Shown piece by piece: positions 13,909-21,818 of a stretch of DNA of 25,191 nt (its first letter is position 1; each line of letters opens with the position of its first letter). The notes beneath the pieces were generated by a model. The model had not been told where the DNA came from. It saw nothing but the letters and a program-made list of their open reading frames with translations, and did no database searches. Position numbers and translations under genes: made by a program. This DNA is from CAZNLL01 sp964573885 (GTDB taxonomy: Bacteria; Desulfobacterota; DSM-4660; Desulfatiglandales; Desulfatiglandaceae): positions 1-25,191 of the forward strand of contig CAZNLL010000046.1 of NCBI GenBank assembly GCA_964573885.1, in the 5' to 3' direction.

Positions 13909-15627
13909 ATGGTGTTTTTCCTGAGGGGCTGGCATGAAGGGGCACAGGAGGCGGGAGCGAGAGGGGTGGCGCCTAAAGGAGAAAATCTGAATCCCAAGGG
14001 AAAAGGACTCGATCCGGCCCGGGTTTCTCTAAAGGGATTCTATGTGACCGGGGCCGTTGCCACGGTGGCGGGCATCCTGGTGGTGGTGATCCTTAACCTG
14101 GTCACCCCCTTTGATTTCATGGTGGAACGCCTTACCGGACTCTTTGAAAAGGACGCGTTCCACCTGGGTCTGGAACTGGCCAGGCGGGGACTCGGGCTGG
14201 TGGCCGTACTCACGGTCAGTTGCGGCCTTTTTTTGCTGGTGGTCCGGGCAATCCTTCAACCTATCTCCAGGTGTTTGAACCAGCTCCGGGCCGGGGAGGC
14301 GGTGGGGCCGGAAGGCATGGCGGGGGCGCGCCGGCGGCTCCTCAACCTGCCCTTTATGTTTATTCCCGTGAGCTTGGCCATATGGATCGTGGTGCCCGCC
14401 TTCATTTTTCTTTCTGCAACCCTGGCCGGTATCCTGGACCTTCGGACCGGAGTGGTCCTCTCAATCCGGGCCAGTATGGTGGGGTTTATTGCGTCGGCTA
14501 TCGGCTTTTTCGGCATTGAGTCTTATTCCCGGCGCCATGTGATCCCTTTCTTTTTTCCCCGGGGCCACCTGGCCGACATGAAAGGGGCGGCCCGATTTTC
14601 CATCTCCCGGCGGATCAGGATGCTTTACAGACTCGGCAGCCTGGTTCCCCTGGCCATCTTGATCGTGACCCTGATTACCGCCCAATGGGGGGTGGACTCC
14701 ACAGCCATCTCCGCCGTGGAATACGGTCGCCGGCTTATCTTCTTCACCCTGGTGCTTGCGGGTCTCTTCTTCCTCACCACTGGGATCCTTAACAGGATGG
14801 TGAGCCGCTCCATTGCGGGTCCCCTGGGAAACATGCTGGCCGTGGTGGAGGACATCCAGAAGGGCGACTATGACACCCGCATTAAGGTGGTGACCAATGA
14901 TGAAATCGGGATCTTAGGGGATGCGGGCAACGCCATGATCAGGGGGTTGGCCGAGAGGGAGATGATCCGCAATGCCTTTGGACAGTACGTGACACCGGAG
15001 ATCCGGGATGAGATCATCGCCGGCCGCATTCCCTTGGAGGGGGAACGCAAGGACGCCACCGTCATGTTTGCCGACCTGCGGAATTTTACGCCCTTTGTGG
15101 AGAACAACGCCCCCGAGGATGTCATTGCCGGCATGCGGGCCTATTTCACGGCCATGCACCGGGCCATACGCAGGCACCGGGGCCTGGTCCTTCAGTTTGT
15201 GGGTGACGAAATCGAGGCGGTTTTTGGTGTCCCCGTCCCCTTTGAGGATCATGCGGATGCGGCCTTAAGGGCCGCCCTGGATATGCGAAGGGCCCTGGAG
15301 GGTTTGAACCTTGAACGCAAGGCCCAGGGGAAGGTCCCCTTTTCCCACGGCATAGGGATCCATTCAGGGAGGGTTTTGGCGGGCAACACAGGCAGCGATG
15401 AGCAATCGGCTTATGCCCTGATCGGGGATACGGTGAATGTGGCTTCCCGGCTTCAGGGTCTGACCAAAGAACTGGGCTGTGATATTCTGGTGAGCCGTGA
15501 GACCATAGATCGGCTGAAAGGGAGGTATTCCCTGGATGGGGGGGAGGCCCGTCTGGTCAAGGGGTATTCCAAGGAAATCATTGTGTACCGGATCCCTGCT
15601 ACCGAGGAGCAGGGCCTGGGCCAATGA
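13909..15627 (+). CDS. membrane-bound class III adenylate/guanylate cyclase with HAMP domain
   Basis: A 572-residue protein. About six membrane segments are visible (roughly 44-66, 94-115, 149-173, 184-204, 243-258 and 276-294), then a HAMP linker (297-350) and a class III cyclase domain (383-565). Metal-binding aspartates are Asp389 in VMFADLRNFTPF and Asp433 in FVGDEIEAVFG; the transition-state pair is Asn510 and Arg514 in IGDTVNVASRL. It should convert ATP (or GTP) to a cyclic nucleotide in the cytoplasm in response to a membrane signal; no extracellular sensor domain is obvious. The start at 13909 has only a weak ribosome-binding site, and a start inside the first 25 residues is possible. 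A Crp/Fnr regulator gene converges on it with a 4-base gap. Confidence 0.88.
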   Translation: MVFFLRGWHEGAQEAGARGVAPKGENLNPKGKGLDPARVSLKGFYVTGAVATVAGILVVVILNLVTPFDFMVERLTGLFEKDAFHLGLELARRGLGLVAVLTVSCGLFLLVVRAILQPISRCLNQLRAGEAVGPEGMAGARRRLLNLPFMFIPVSLAIWIVVPAFIFLSATLAGILDLRTGVVLSIRASMVGFIASAIGFFGIESYSRRHVIPFFFPRGHLADMKGAARFSISRRIRMLYRLGSLVPLAILIVTLITAQWGVDSTAISAVEYGRRLIFFTLVLAGLFFLTTGILNRMVSRSIAGPLGNMLAVVEDIQKGDYDTRIKVVTNDEIGILGDAGNAMIRGLAEREMIRNAFGQYVTPEIRDEIIAGRIPLEGERKDATVMFADLRNFTPFVENNAPEDVIAGMRAYFTAMHRAIRRHRGLVLQFVGDEIEAVFGVPVPFEDHADAALRAALDMRRALEGLNLERKAQGKVPFSHGIGIHSGRVLAGNTGSDEQSAYALIGDTVNVASRLQGLTKELGCDILVSRETIDRLKGRYSLDGGEARLVKGYSKEIIVYRIPATEEQGLGQ

Positions 15628-15631
15628 GCCG

Positions 15632-16327
15632 TCAGTCAAAGGGACTGGGTTCAATACGCCGTCTGAGGCGCTCCAGATTCAGGACCCGGATGGTGCTCCC
15701 CGTGGTGGTGACCAGGCCCTTTTCCCGTAAGATCTTCATCTCCTTGTTCACACTTTCCCGGGTGGCCCCGATCATATCGGCCAGGTCCTTTTGCACCAGG
15801 TGGAGATCAATGCGGACGGCGTCGTCTTCTTGGCGGCCGTAAGTCTCACAAAGATCCACGAGCTTTTTTGCGAACCTCTCGGAGATGTTGAGAAAACAGG
15901 TGTCCTCCAGGAGATCGCTGGATTTGCGCAGTCGCATTGAGATGGAGGAGAGTACGGTATGGATGGCATGTTCGTTATTCCACAGGAAGCGCAGGAAGTC
16001 GCTTCGGTTCAGGACCAGGACCTCACATTGATCAAAGGCCACTGCATCCGCGGACCGGGGCAGTTGGTCGAGGAGGGCCATTTCCCCGAAAAAATCTCCC
16101 TCAGAGAGGATGCACAGGATCACTTCATCCCCCTCAGGGGATGACCGGGTGATCTTGACACTCCCCTTCTTAATGACGTAGAGGGCCGTCCCGTCATCGC
16201 CCTTGTTAAAAAGCACCTCTCCTTTTTTGAAAGTTTGGTGCCTCAGGGATTGGGCAAGAAGGTTCAGGTTTTCCAGGCTGAGGGCCCGGAACAAGGGGAC
16301 CTGTTTGAGGAAAATCGGGGAGTCCAT
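15632..16327 (-). CDS. Crp/Fnr-family transcription regulator
   Basis: From ATG 16327 a 231-residue regulator. The N-terminal cyclic-nucleotide-binding beta-barrel begins FLKQVPLFRALSLENL and contains KGDDGTALYVIKKGSVKI and the phosphate-binding-cassette region GEMALLDQLPRSADAVA. A long dimerisation helix follows, then a winged helix-turn-helix with recognition motif DLADMIGATRESVNKEMKIL. There is no N-terminal cysteine cluster, so it is Crp-like rather than Fnr-like. The PBC sequence GEMALLDQLPRSA is close to the cAMP-binding consensus (GExALxxxxPRxA), supporting cAMP binding. An upstream extension of the frame to 16396 is open, but the family N-terminus matches MDSPIFLKQVPLF. It lies next to the cyclase and may be its effector. 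Confidence 0.88.
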   Translation of the reverse strand: MDSPIFLKQVPLFRALSLENLNLLAQSLRHQTFKKGEVLFNKGDDGTALYVIKKGSVKITRSSPEGDEVILCILSEGDFFGEMALLDQLPRSADAVAFDQCEVLVLNRSDFLRFLWNNEHAIHTVLSSISMRLRKSSDLLEDTCFLNISERFAKKLVDLCETYGRQEDDAVRIDLHLVQKDLADMIGATRESVNKEMKILREKGLVTTTGSTIRVLNLERLRRRIEPSPFD

Positions 16328-16430
16328 AGGTCCATACCATCCGAGGTTTGGTAAAATTAACATCCAGATATTACCGGGATTTAGAGGCATGGTCAATGAA
16401 AAAGTGACTGCCCTGGTCCACCATCAAGAT

Positions 16431-16516
16431 GTCATCTGCTGCGTTGCCCTCGGTCGCTTCTCCTTGCGGCGTATTCTTTATACGCCTCAGTCGGCGCTCC
16501 TCCGCGCCTTGCATCT
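16431..16516. repeat. mosaic palindromic intergenic repeat
   Basis: The non-coding stretch between the Crp gene and the next gene holds GTCATCTGCTGCGTTGCC, then a hairpin GGCGTAT-TCTTT-ATACGCC (16468-16486), then GCGCCTTGCATCT. The outer parts pair imperfectly, so the whole 86 bases can fold into one long hairpin. I recognise this general design (TGCTGCGTTGC...GTACGCC...TTGCATCT) as a dispersed intergenic repeat of many proteobacterial genomes. The copy number here cannot be judged. Confidence 0.55.
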
Positions 16517-16618
16517 AACACCTTGCTGGTGCCCAGTGAGTGACCAAAATCATTTATTATCATTATCTATCGAGAATTTTGATGGAGGATTTTGGGACTG
16601 TGAACCTGAATGGGGGGT

Positions 16619-17014
16619 TCAGAAGTCAAGCCCGGCCATGATGTGGAGGTGGACTCTCTCCCCCAGGAAGGGCTGGAGTGCATCCGTCTCTGTGGGTGTC
16701 AAGGCGGGTAAAGGGCCTGTGACTACGAGGCGGAATCGATTCAACCTGCGCCTGTCCCTTTCCCGGCGGCCTTGGTCCAGGAGCTCAGAGAGGGGTTCCA
16801 CGGCCCCGGTCAACCTGGGGGCGTCGACCATCCTGATAAGCAGCTTTCTGCCCATGATCAACTGGACTACAGGGATATCCCCGCAGTTGATGTATTGGAC
16901 CTGATAGTGATCAAAGACCTCCTCCGGGCATTGGCACCCCAGACGGCGGCGAACCAGCTCCAGGACATGGGGCTTGTGAGAAAGCCTCCTTATCCATGTC
17001 CGTTCCTTTTCCAT
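16619..17014 (-). CDS. conserved hypothetical protein downstream of der
   Basis: A 131-residue soluble protein I do not recognise. It begins MEKERTWIRRLSHKPHVLEL and has LGCQCPEEVFDHYQV, with a Cys-x-Cys-Pro pair that might bind metal. A central strand-rich part follows (PVVQLIMGRKLLIRMV), then an Arg-rich helix (RRERDRRRLNRFRLVV), and it ends HLHIMAGLDF. GGAGG lies 7 bases before the chosen ATG (17014); another ATG at 17041 would add nine residues. It lies 49 bases after der on the same strand and is likely cotranscribed, but no functional link is evident. Confidence 0.6.
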   Translation of the reverse strand: MEKERTWIRRLSHKPHVLELVRRRLGCQCPEEVFDHYQVQYINCGDIPVVQLIMGRKLLIRMVDAPRLTGAVEPLSELLDQGRRERDRRRLNRFRLVVTGPLPALTPTETDALQPFLGERVHLHIMAGLDF

Positions 17015-17063
17015 GTTTAGACCTCCATGGCTCACGCCCATTACTCCACCCTTTTTTCCCTTT

Positions 17064-18374
17064 CTACCGCCTTTTTTTCAGTTGCAGCCTGATAGGGGTG
17101 GCGTCCAGTTCAAGATGCTGTCTTAATTCATTGATCAGGAATCGCTCGTAGGAGAAGTGCAGCATGTCGGGCCTGTTCAGAAAGAGGGCGAAAGTGGGGG
17201 GTCTGTTCCTGATCTGGGTGGCGTAAAAGACCTTGAGCCGGCCCCGCCCGATCCGCGGGGGGGGATGCCTTTCCAGGACCTTTTGAATCACCCGGTTCAC
17301 CTCCGGGGTGTTTACCCTGCGGGAGAACTGGTTGTACACGCGGTCAATGTTATCAAAGACCTTCATCACCCGGGCCCCGGTCAGGGCCGAGACATTCACT
17401 CTTGGAGCGAAGGAGACGAACTTGAGCCGTCTCTCCATGTCGCTTTTAAGGTGTACCGTCTTTTTCGGGTCCTTGGCCACCAGATCCCACTTGTTCACCG
17501 CCAGCACGATCCCCCGGCCCCGTTCCAGGGCATACCCGCAAATCCGGGCGTCTTGATCCGAAACGCCCCTGTCGGCATCCAGGAGAATAACCGCCACATG
17601 ACAGCGCTCAAGGCCCCTGATGGCTTTTAGGACCGAGAACTTTTCTATCTTTTCTTTCACCCTCGCCTTTTTGCGGATGCCCGCCGTGTCAATCAGGAGA
17701 TAGCTCCTATCACGCCATTGAAAGAGGCTGTCCACTGCATCGCGGGTCGTCCCGGGGACTTCGCTCACCAGAAGGCGTTCTTGTCCAAGGATGCGGTTGA
17801 TGAGAGAGGACTTGCCCACATTAGGCCTTCCCAGGACCGCCACCCGGATGTGGTCCTCGGCCTCTTCTTCCCCTTCTCCTTGGGGCAGGTCCCGGACCAG
17901 GTCTTCCACAAAGGGCCTCAGGCCGTAGCCGTGGGCCGCTGAGACGGGGTAGACGGCCTCCAGTCCGAACCGGTGGAAATCAAGGAGCAGGGAATCGTGT
18001 TCCGGGCCGTCTACTTTATTGACCGCCAAGATGACCTTTTTTTGGCTCCTTCGGAGCAGGTGCATGATCTCTTCGTCTCCAGGCATGACCCCCTGCCGAC
18101 CGTCCACCATGAATATGATCTTGTCCGATTCCTCTATGGCCCTTTGCACCTGATCCCTTACCTTTTCCAGGAGGGTATCCCGGCCCAGGTCTTCAAAGCC
18201 ACCCGTGTCAACAAGGATCACCCTCTTTCCCTCCAGGTGTACGGGGGCGTAAAGACGGTCCCGGGTGATGCCCGGTTGGTCATCCACCAGGGCATCTCTG
18301 GATCTGGAGAGACGGTTGAAGAGGGTGGATTTCCCCACATTGGGTCTTCCCACTATCACGACAATCGGAGCCAT
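17064..18374 (-). CDS. der: ribosome-associated GTPase Der (EngA)
   Basis: A 436-residue tandem GTPase needed for 50S ribosomal subunit assembly. The first G domain (4-160) has G1 GRPNVGKST (9-17), DTGGF and NKVDGP. The second (about 178-345) has GRPNVGKSS, DTAGIRKKARVKEKIEKFSV and NKWDLVAKD. The C-terminal KH-like domain includes NRPPTFALFLNRPDMLHFSYERFL and the basic ending RLQLKKRR. The ATG follows AAGAGG at a 9-base spacing and a good promoter about 45 bases upstream. It is divergent from pyrG. Confidence 0.96.
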   Translation of the reverse strand: MAPIVVIVGRPNVGKSTLFNRLSRSRDALVDDQPGITRDRLYAPVHLEGKRVILVDTGGFEDLGRDTLLEKVRDQVQRAIEESDKIIFMVDGRQGVMPGDEEIMHLLRRSQKKVILAVNKVDGPEHDSLLLDFHRFGLEAVYPVSAAHGYGLRPFVEDLVRDLPQGEGEEEAEDHIRVAVLGRPNVGKSSLINRILGQERLLVSEVPGTTRDAVDSLFQWRDRSYLLIDTAGIRKKARVKEKIEKFSVLKAIRGLERCHVAVILLDADRGVSDQDARICGYALERGRGIVLAVNKWDLVAKDPKKTVHLKSDMERRLKFVSFAPRVNVSALTGARVMKVFDNIDRVYNQFSRRVNTPEVNRVIQKVLERHPPPRIGRGRLKVFYATQIRNRPPTFALFLNRPDMLHFSYERFLINELRQHLELDATPIRLQLKKRR

Positions 18375-18419
18375 TTTCTCATGCCTCTTTGAGGAAGAGC
18401 GGCAGCCACAACGCCGCCA

Positions 18420-18447
18420 ATCATATCGGTTTTTGGGGACAGGTCAA
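18420..18447 (-). promoter_or_regulatory. sigma-70 promoter of der
   Basis: On the minus strand TTGACC, a 16-base spacer and TATGAT (5 of 6 matches in each box) lie about 45 bases before the der start codon. Confidence 0.6.
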
Positions 18448-18502
18448 GACGGTCATCCCACCCGTCCAGGTCTATTGAGACGGATATCCCCGGATTTATA
18501 CC

Positions 18503-18531
18503 TTGACTCGCGCCATGATTACAGATAAATT
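18503..18531 (+). promoter_or_regulatory. possible sigma-70 promoter of pyrG
   Basis: TTGACT, a 17-base spacer and TAAATT lie about 115 bases before the pyrG start, leaving a leader long enough for regulation of the type known for pyrG in some bacteria; no attenuator is visible. It is divergent from the der promoter. Confidence 0.45.
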
Positions 18532-18651
18532 TTGCACCACCATAAATCGGTGGCATTGCATCAGGCCTGGTCTCGATTATCCGGTAAAGGGCTGAGGACA
18601 ACGAGACCCCTTTTCACCATAAATCCAGTGAGCGTGGAAGATACATTCCAA

Positions 18652-20244
18652 ATGCCAACCAAATATATCATCGTGACGGGGGGCGTGCTATCCGGACTTG
18701 GAAAGGGGATTGCAGGCGCCTCCATCGGTCATCTGCTCTCCTCCAGACTCAAGATCATCCCCATAAAATGTGACGGCTATCTTAACGTGGACCCGGGCAC
18801 CATGAACCCCTTTGAGCACGGTGAGGTATTTGTGCTGGACGATGGGGGTGAAGTGGATATGGATTTCGGGCATTATGAGCGATTTCTGGGGGTGACCTGT
18901 AAATCCAAATGGAACCTCACCATGGGTAAGGTCTTTGATATGGTCCGGAAGAAGGAGCGAAGAGGGGACTACCTGGGTAAAACCGTCCAGTATATCCCCC
19001 ACGTGACGGATGTGATCAAGGACCACCTCTTTGAGATCGTTCGGGAAGAGGAACCGAATCTCATGATCGTGGAGATCGGTGGCACGGTGGGAGATATTGA
19101 AAATGAGCTCTTTTTAGAGGCCATGAGGCAGATGAGAGAGGATGCGGGAAGGGACAATATCATTTACGTCCACCTCACCTATGTCCCCATCCCCTACGGG
19201 GTGAACGAGCAAAAGTCCAAACCCACCCAGCAGAGCGTCAACCTCCTCAAGCAAAGGGGTATTTTTCCGGATATCATCATAGGGCGGTGTTCCCAGTTTC
19301 TCACCAGGCAGATCAAGGCCAAGATCTCCAATTTTTGTGATGTCCAACCCAATGCCGTTATTACAGGGCTGGATGTGGAAGACATTTACGAAATCCCCAT
19401 CATCTTTGAGAAAGAGGGCCTGCCTGAGATTATCCACAAACAACTCAACATATACAGCCCCCCGGATCTGAGGAAGTGGAAGGAGTATGTAGAGAATATC
19501 AGGCATCCCAAGGAAGAGATCACCGTGGCCATGTGCGGTAAGTATACCAAACTGGAGGACTCATACGCCTCCATTATCGAATCCTTTAATCACTGCTCAG
19601 CCCACCTGGGTTGCAAGATCAAACTAAGATGGGTGGAGACCACAGACCTGGAAGACACCTCTTTTTTTGATAATGTGGACGGGATTGTCGTCCCGGGGGG
19701 ATTTGGATCCAGGGGCACGGAAGGCAAGATAGAGGTCATCCGCCTGGCCAGAGAACGGGATCTTCCCTTTCTAGGGCTTTGTCTGGGGTTGCAACTGGCG
19801 GTCATCGAGTTTGCCAGAAATGAGTGTGGCCTGGAGAATGCCAATTCCACGGAGATTGATCCCGAAACCCCCCACCCGGTCATAGATATTCTCCCCGAAC
19901 AAAAAAAGGTCAAGGAAAAGGGGGGTACCATGCGGCTGGGGGCCTACCCGGCGGTCCTCAAGGAGGGTACCCTGGTTCGGTCCCTGTACGGGGAACCCGA
20001 TGTCTCTGAGAGGCACCGACACCGCTATGAGGTCAACCCGGAATATCACGCCGCCATTTCAGAAAAGGGGATGGTTTTTTCGGGGACATCGGAGGACGGG
20101 AGGCTGGTCGAGTTCATTGAAGTGCCCCACCTGAGGTTTTTTGTCGCCACCCAGGCCCACCCTGAACTCAAGTCAAGGATGGAGAGGCCTGCACCGCTTT
20201 TCTACGGCTTTGTAAAGGCCTGCCTCAACCCCGTTATTGCATAA
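18652..20244 (+). CDS. pyrG: CTP synthase (glutamine-hydrolysing)
   Basis: A 530-residue enzyme that makes CTP from UTP, ATP and glutamine, the last step of de novo pyrimidine nucleotide synthesis. The N-terminal synthetase domain starts TKYIIVTGGVLSGLGKGI with the P-loop, followed by CDGYLNVDPGTMNPFEHGEVFVLDDGGEVD. The C-terminal class I glutamine amidotransferase domain has GLCLGLQ with nucleophile Cys377 and the His/Glu pair in THPELKSR-type context (AQAHPELKSR). Length and order match the family. The ATG at 18652 gives the standard N-terminus; a GTG six codons earlier is the alternative. A 16-base hairpin with T tail follows. Confidence 0.96.
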   Translation: MPTKYIIVTGGVLSGLGKGIAGASIGHLLSSRLKIIPIKCDGYLNVDPGTMNPFEHGEVFVLDDGGEVDMDFGHYERFLGVTCKSKWNLTMGKVFDMVRKKERRGDYLGKTVQYIPHVTDVIKDHLFEIVREEEPNLMIVEIGGTVGDIENELFLEAMRQMREDAGRDNIIYVHLTYVPIPYGVNEQKSKPTQQSVNLLKQRGIFPDIIIGRCSQFLTRQIKAKISNFCDVQPNAVITGLDVEDIYEIPIIFEKEGLPEIIHKQLNIYSPPDLRKWKEYVENIRHPKEEITVAMCGKYTKLEDSYASIIESFNHCSAHLGCKIKLRWVETTDLEDTSFFDNVDGIVVPGGFGSRGTEGKIEVIRLARERDLPFLGLCLGLQLAVIEFARNECGLENANSTEIDPETPHPVIDILPEQKKVKEKGGTMRLGAYPAVLKEGTLVRSLYGEPDVSERHRHRYEVNPEYHAAISEKGMVFSGTSEDGRLVEFIEVPHLRFFVATQAHPELKSRMERPAPLFYGFVKACLNPVIA

Positions 20245-20292
20245 AAGGCGCTTAAGGATTCTGCATTCTGCCAGGATTCAGCCTTTGCCCAG

Positions 20293-20327
20293 CCCCCCCA
20301 AAAGGGGGGAGGCCCTCTCTTTTTTCT
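20293..20327 (+). terminator. likely terminator after pyrG
   Basis: CCCCCC-AAAA-GGGGGG hairpin about 50 bases past the pyrG stop, with TCTCTTTTTTCTCT after a short GC-rich spacer. The spacer makes it a non-ideal intrinsic terminator. Confidence 0.5.
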
Positions 20328-20479
20328 CTGGCCATTGACGCCAGGATGGCCCTGGGCCGGCTTTTTAAGGGAGACAAGGGTGTGATGATGGATGATTTAG
20401 TCCCGGTTGGTAGGGCGGGAGCCATGTCCCGGCCGCGTCCTTTGACTTGAGGCCAAGAGGAGATTTTGGCAGAGACACC

Positions 20480-20878
20480 ATGAACAAGAAGTATCGGGTT
20501 CTTTTTCACGGCCTTGTCGGTGACGAGGAGAGCTTCAAAGCCAGGATGATCGATTTGGGGGCCCCCCCGGAGACGGTAGACAGGATGCTTGGAAAGGCCC
20601 CTGTGATCTTGAAAGAGGATTTGCCTCCGGCCACAGCAAGGCGATATGCTGATGCGGTTCAGGCTGCAGGGGGAAGGGTGACCATTCAAGAATGCGGCTA
20701 TTTCGTAGAACCCATCCATAACCGGTCCAAGGTCTCCATCGCGTCTTTTGAAGCGTTCACCATGTGTCCGGAATGCGGCTTTAAACAGCAAAAGGGGAAG
20801 GCCTGCGTGAAATGTGGATTTCAGTTCAACACAGGACCCAACTCGGAGGCGGGTAAAAGGGATGACCCGGGTTATTGA
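20480..20878 (+). CDS. zinc-ribbon protein with an L7/L12-like N-terminal part
   Basis: A 132-residue soluble protein. The first 70 residues (KYRVLFHGLVGDEESFKARM, then GAPPETVDRMLGKAPVILKE, then ATARRYADAVQAAGGRVTI) follow the pattern of the ribosomal L7/L12 C-terminal fold, where small helices pack on a beta sheet and 'AxxYxxAxxxAGG' forms one helix. A zinc ribbon follows, with Cys96, Cys99, Cys109 and Cys112 (CPECG...CVKCG). I know no function, but similar proteins seem common in Desulfobacterota. The ATG at 20480 fits the domain start. It overlaps the next gene by 17 bases, indicating a coupled pair. Confidence 0.6.
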   Translation: MNKKYRVLFHGLVGDEESFKARMIDLGAPPETVDRMLGKAPVILKEDLPPATARRYADAVQAAGGRVTIQECGYFVEPIHNRSKVSIASFEAFTMCPECGFKQQKGKACVKCGFQFNTGPNSEAGKRDDPGY

Positions 20879-21401
20879 TTTGGAAGAAGGCCGCCTTCAA
20901 AGGGCGGCAAAAAGGGGCTACAGGAATTGGATCAGCCAGTTTAATGAGGAGTTCGGGCTGGAAACCAGACTCTCCCATGTCTCATTTAGTACCTTGGCCT
21001 ATCTGGCTCAGGGCAAGGAAAAGGGAAGTTTTTATCTCTATGATCTCATCATGAACTTACAAGGGCTCGGATCGGGCTTTGAATTCAACGAGCTTCATTC
21101 AAAGGAAAAGATGCTCGTCATCGACAAGTATCTCTTTTTATTGGACCGCATTCGGTTTGAAGTCATGAAACGGCTGGGATGGTTGGAGAGCTACCCGGGC
21201 GAAGAGCTTTCTCTGGTGGAGCTCATTGTGCAGTTTGAGAAGATGGCCCCGAGTCTTCAGGCAAAAGTACCGGTGCTGAGCCGGGACCACCCTGACCATG
21301 AACAGTATATGCGCTTGAATACCTTTGACAGGGAGGCCTTTGTCAGGAAACTTATCCCGAAGGCGTTGAAGAAGCTCAAAGACTATTCCGTCACCTTGTA
21401 G
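20862..21401 (+). CDS. hypothetical helical protein coupled to the zinc-ribbon gene
   Basis: A 179-residue protein I do not recognise. It is mainly helical and soluble, with no signal peptide or cysteine motif. It starts MTRVIDLEEGRLQRAAKRGY. The middle has LSHVSFSTLAYLAQGKEKGS and a long amphipathic helix (KEKMLVIDKYLFLLDRIRFE), and it ends in a Lys-rich helix. The start codon lies inside the last codons of the zinc-ribbon gene, so the two probably act together. Its 3' end overlaps the convergent EF-like gene by 19 bases. Confidence 0.6.
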   Translation: MTRVIDLEEGRLQRAAKRGYRNWISQFNEEFGLETRLSHVSFSTLAYLAQGKEKGSFYLYDLIMNLQGLGSGFEFNELHSKEKMLVIDKYLFLLDRIRFEVMKRLGWLESYPGEELSLVELIVQFEKMAPSLQAKVPVLSRDHPDHEQYMRLNTFDREAFVRKLIPKALKKLKDYSVTL

Positions 21402-21640
21402 ACCTTGTCGTTTTCTCGAACCCTCTCTTTGACCTTTACCCCGATCAGATCACCCACCTTGGCCTCTTCCACAGGTTTGTTGTCTACCTCCATGCTGGAG
21501 ACCACTTCCGTGAAATCGGTGGTGTGCCCCTTGTAATGCAAGAGGTCCCCCTGCTTTATGGATCCCTGAGTGACTTCCAGGGCCGCCACACTGGGCTTGG
21601 CAAAGAACTTGACAATAACCGCGACTTCTTCCTCGGGCAT
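21383..21640 (-). CDS. EF-Tu domain-2-like ('translation elongation factor-like') protein
   Basis: An 85-residue protein equal to a single beta-barrel like domain 2 of EF-Tu/EF-G: EVAVIVKFFAKPSVAALEVT, then GSIKQGDLLHYKGHTTDFTE, then KVGDLIGVKVKERVRENDKV. There is no GTPase domain. Such stand-alone barrels are widespread in bacteria and often appear beside U32 peptidase or translation genes, but none is adjacent here. AAGGAGG lies 7 bases before the ATG, a near-ideal ribosome-binding site, which rules out the longer frame to 21715. A TTGACA promoter lies about 110 bases upstream. Confidence 0.8.
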   Translation of the reverse strand: MPEEEVAVIVKFFAKPSVAALEVTQGSIKQGDLLHYKGHTTDFTEVVSSMEVDNKPVEEAKVGDLIGVKVKERVRENDKVYKVTE

Positions 21641-21726
21641 GGCTTTACCTCCTTTCAGAGTGTGTCTCCTCAAAGGGATATGTGAGGGGGTCGTAATGAC
21701 ACCGAGACAAACCAAACTTAACTCAT

Positions 21727-21755
21727 TGAATATCGGCTTTTGATATCTTTGTCAA
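21727..21755 (-). promoter_or_regulatory. possible sigma-70 promoter of the EF-like gene
   Basis: On the minus strand a perfect TTGACA, a 17-base spacer and TATTCA (3 of 6 matches). It leaves a leader of about 80 bases before the start codon. Confidence 0.4.
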
Positions 21756-21818
21756 GAGATCATCAAAAATCATAAATTGTGCTTGAAGCCTTTCAAGGTT
21801 TTGAATAAGATATTTCTT

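Noticed and set aside
18356..18601. 81-residue minus-strand frame between der and pyrG
   Set aside because: It covers both divergent promoters and the der leader, and shows no recognisable domain. A short real peptide cannot be fully excluded.
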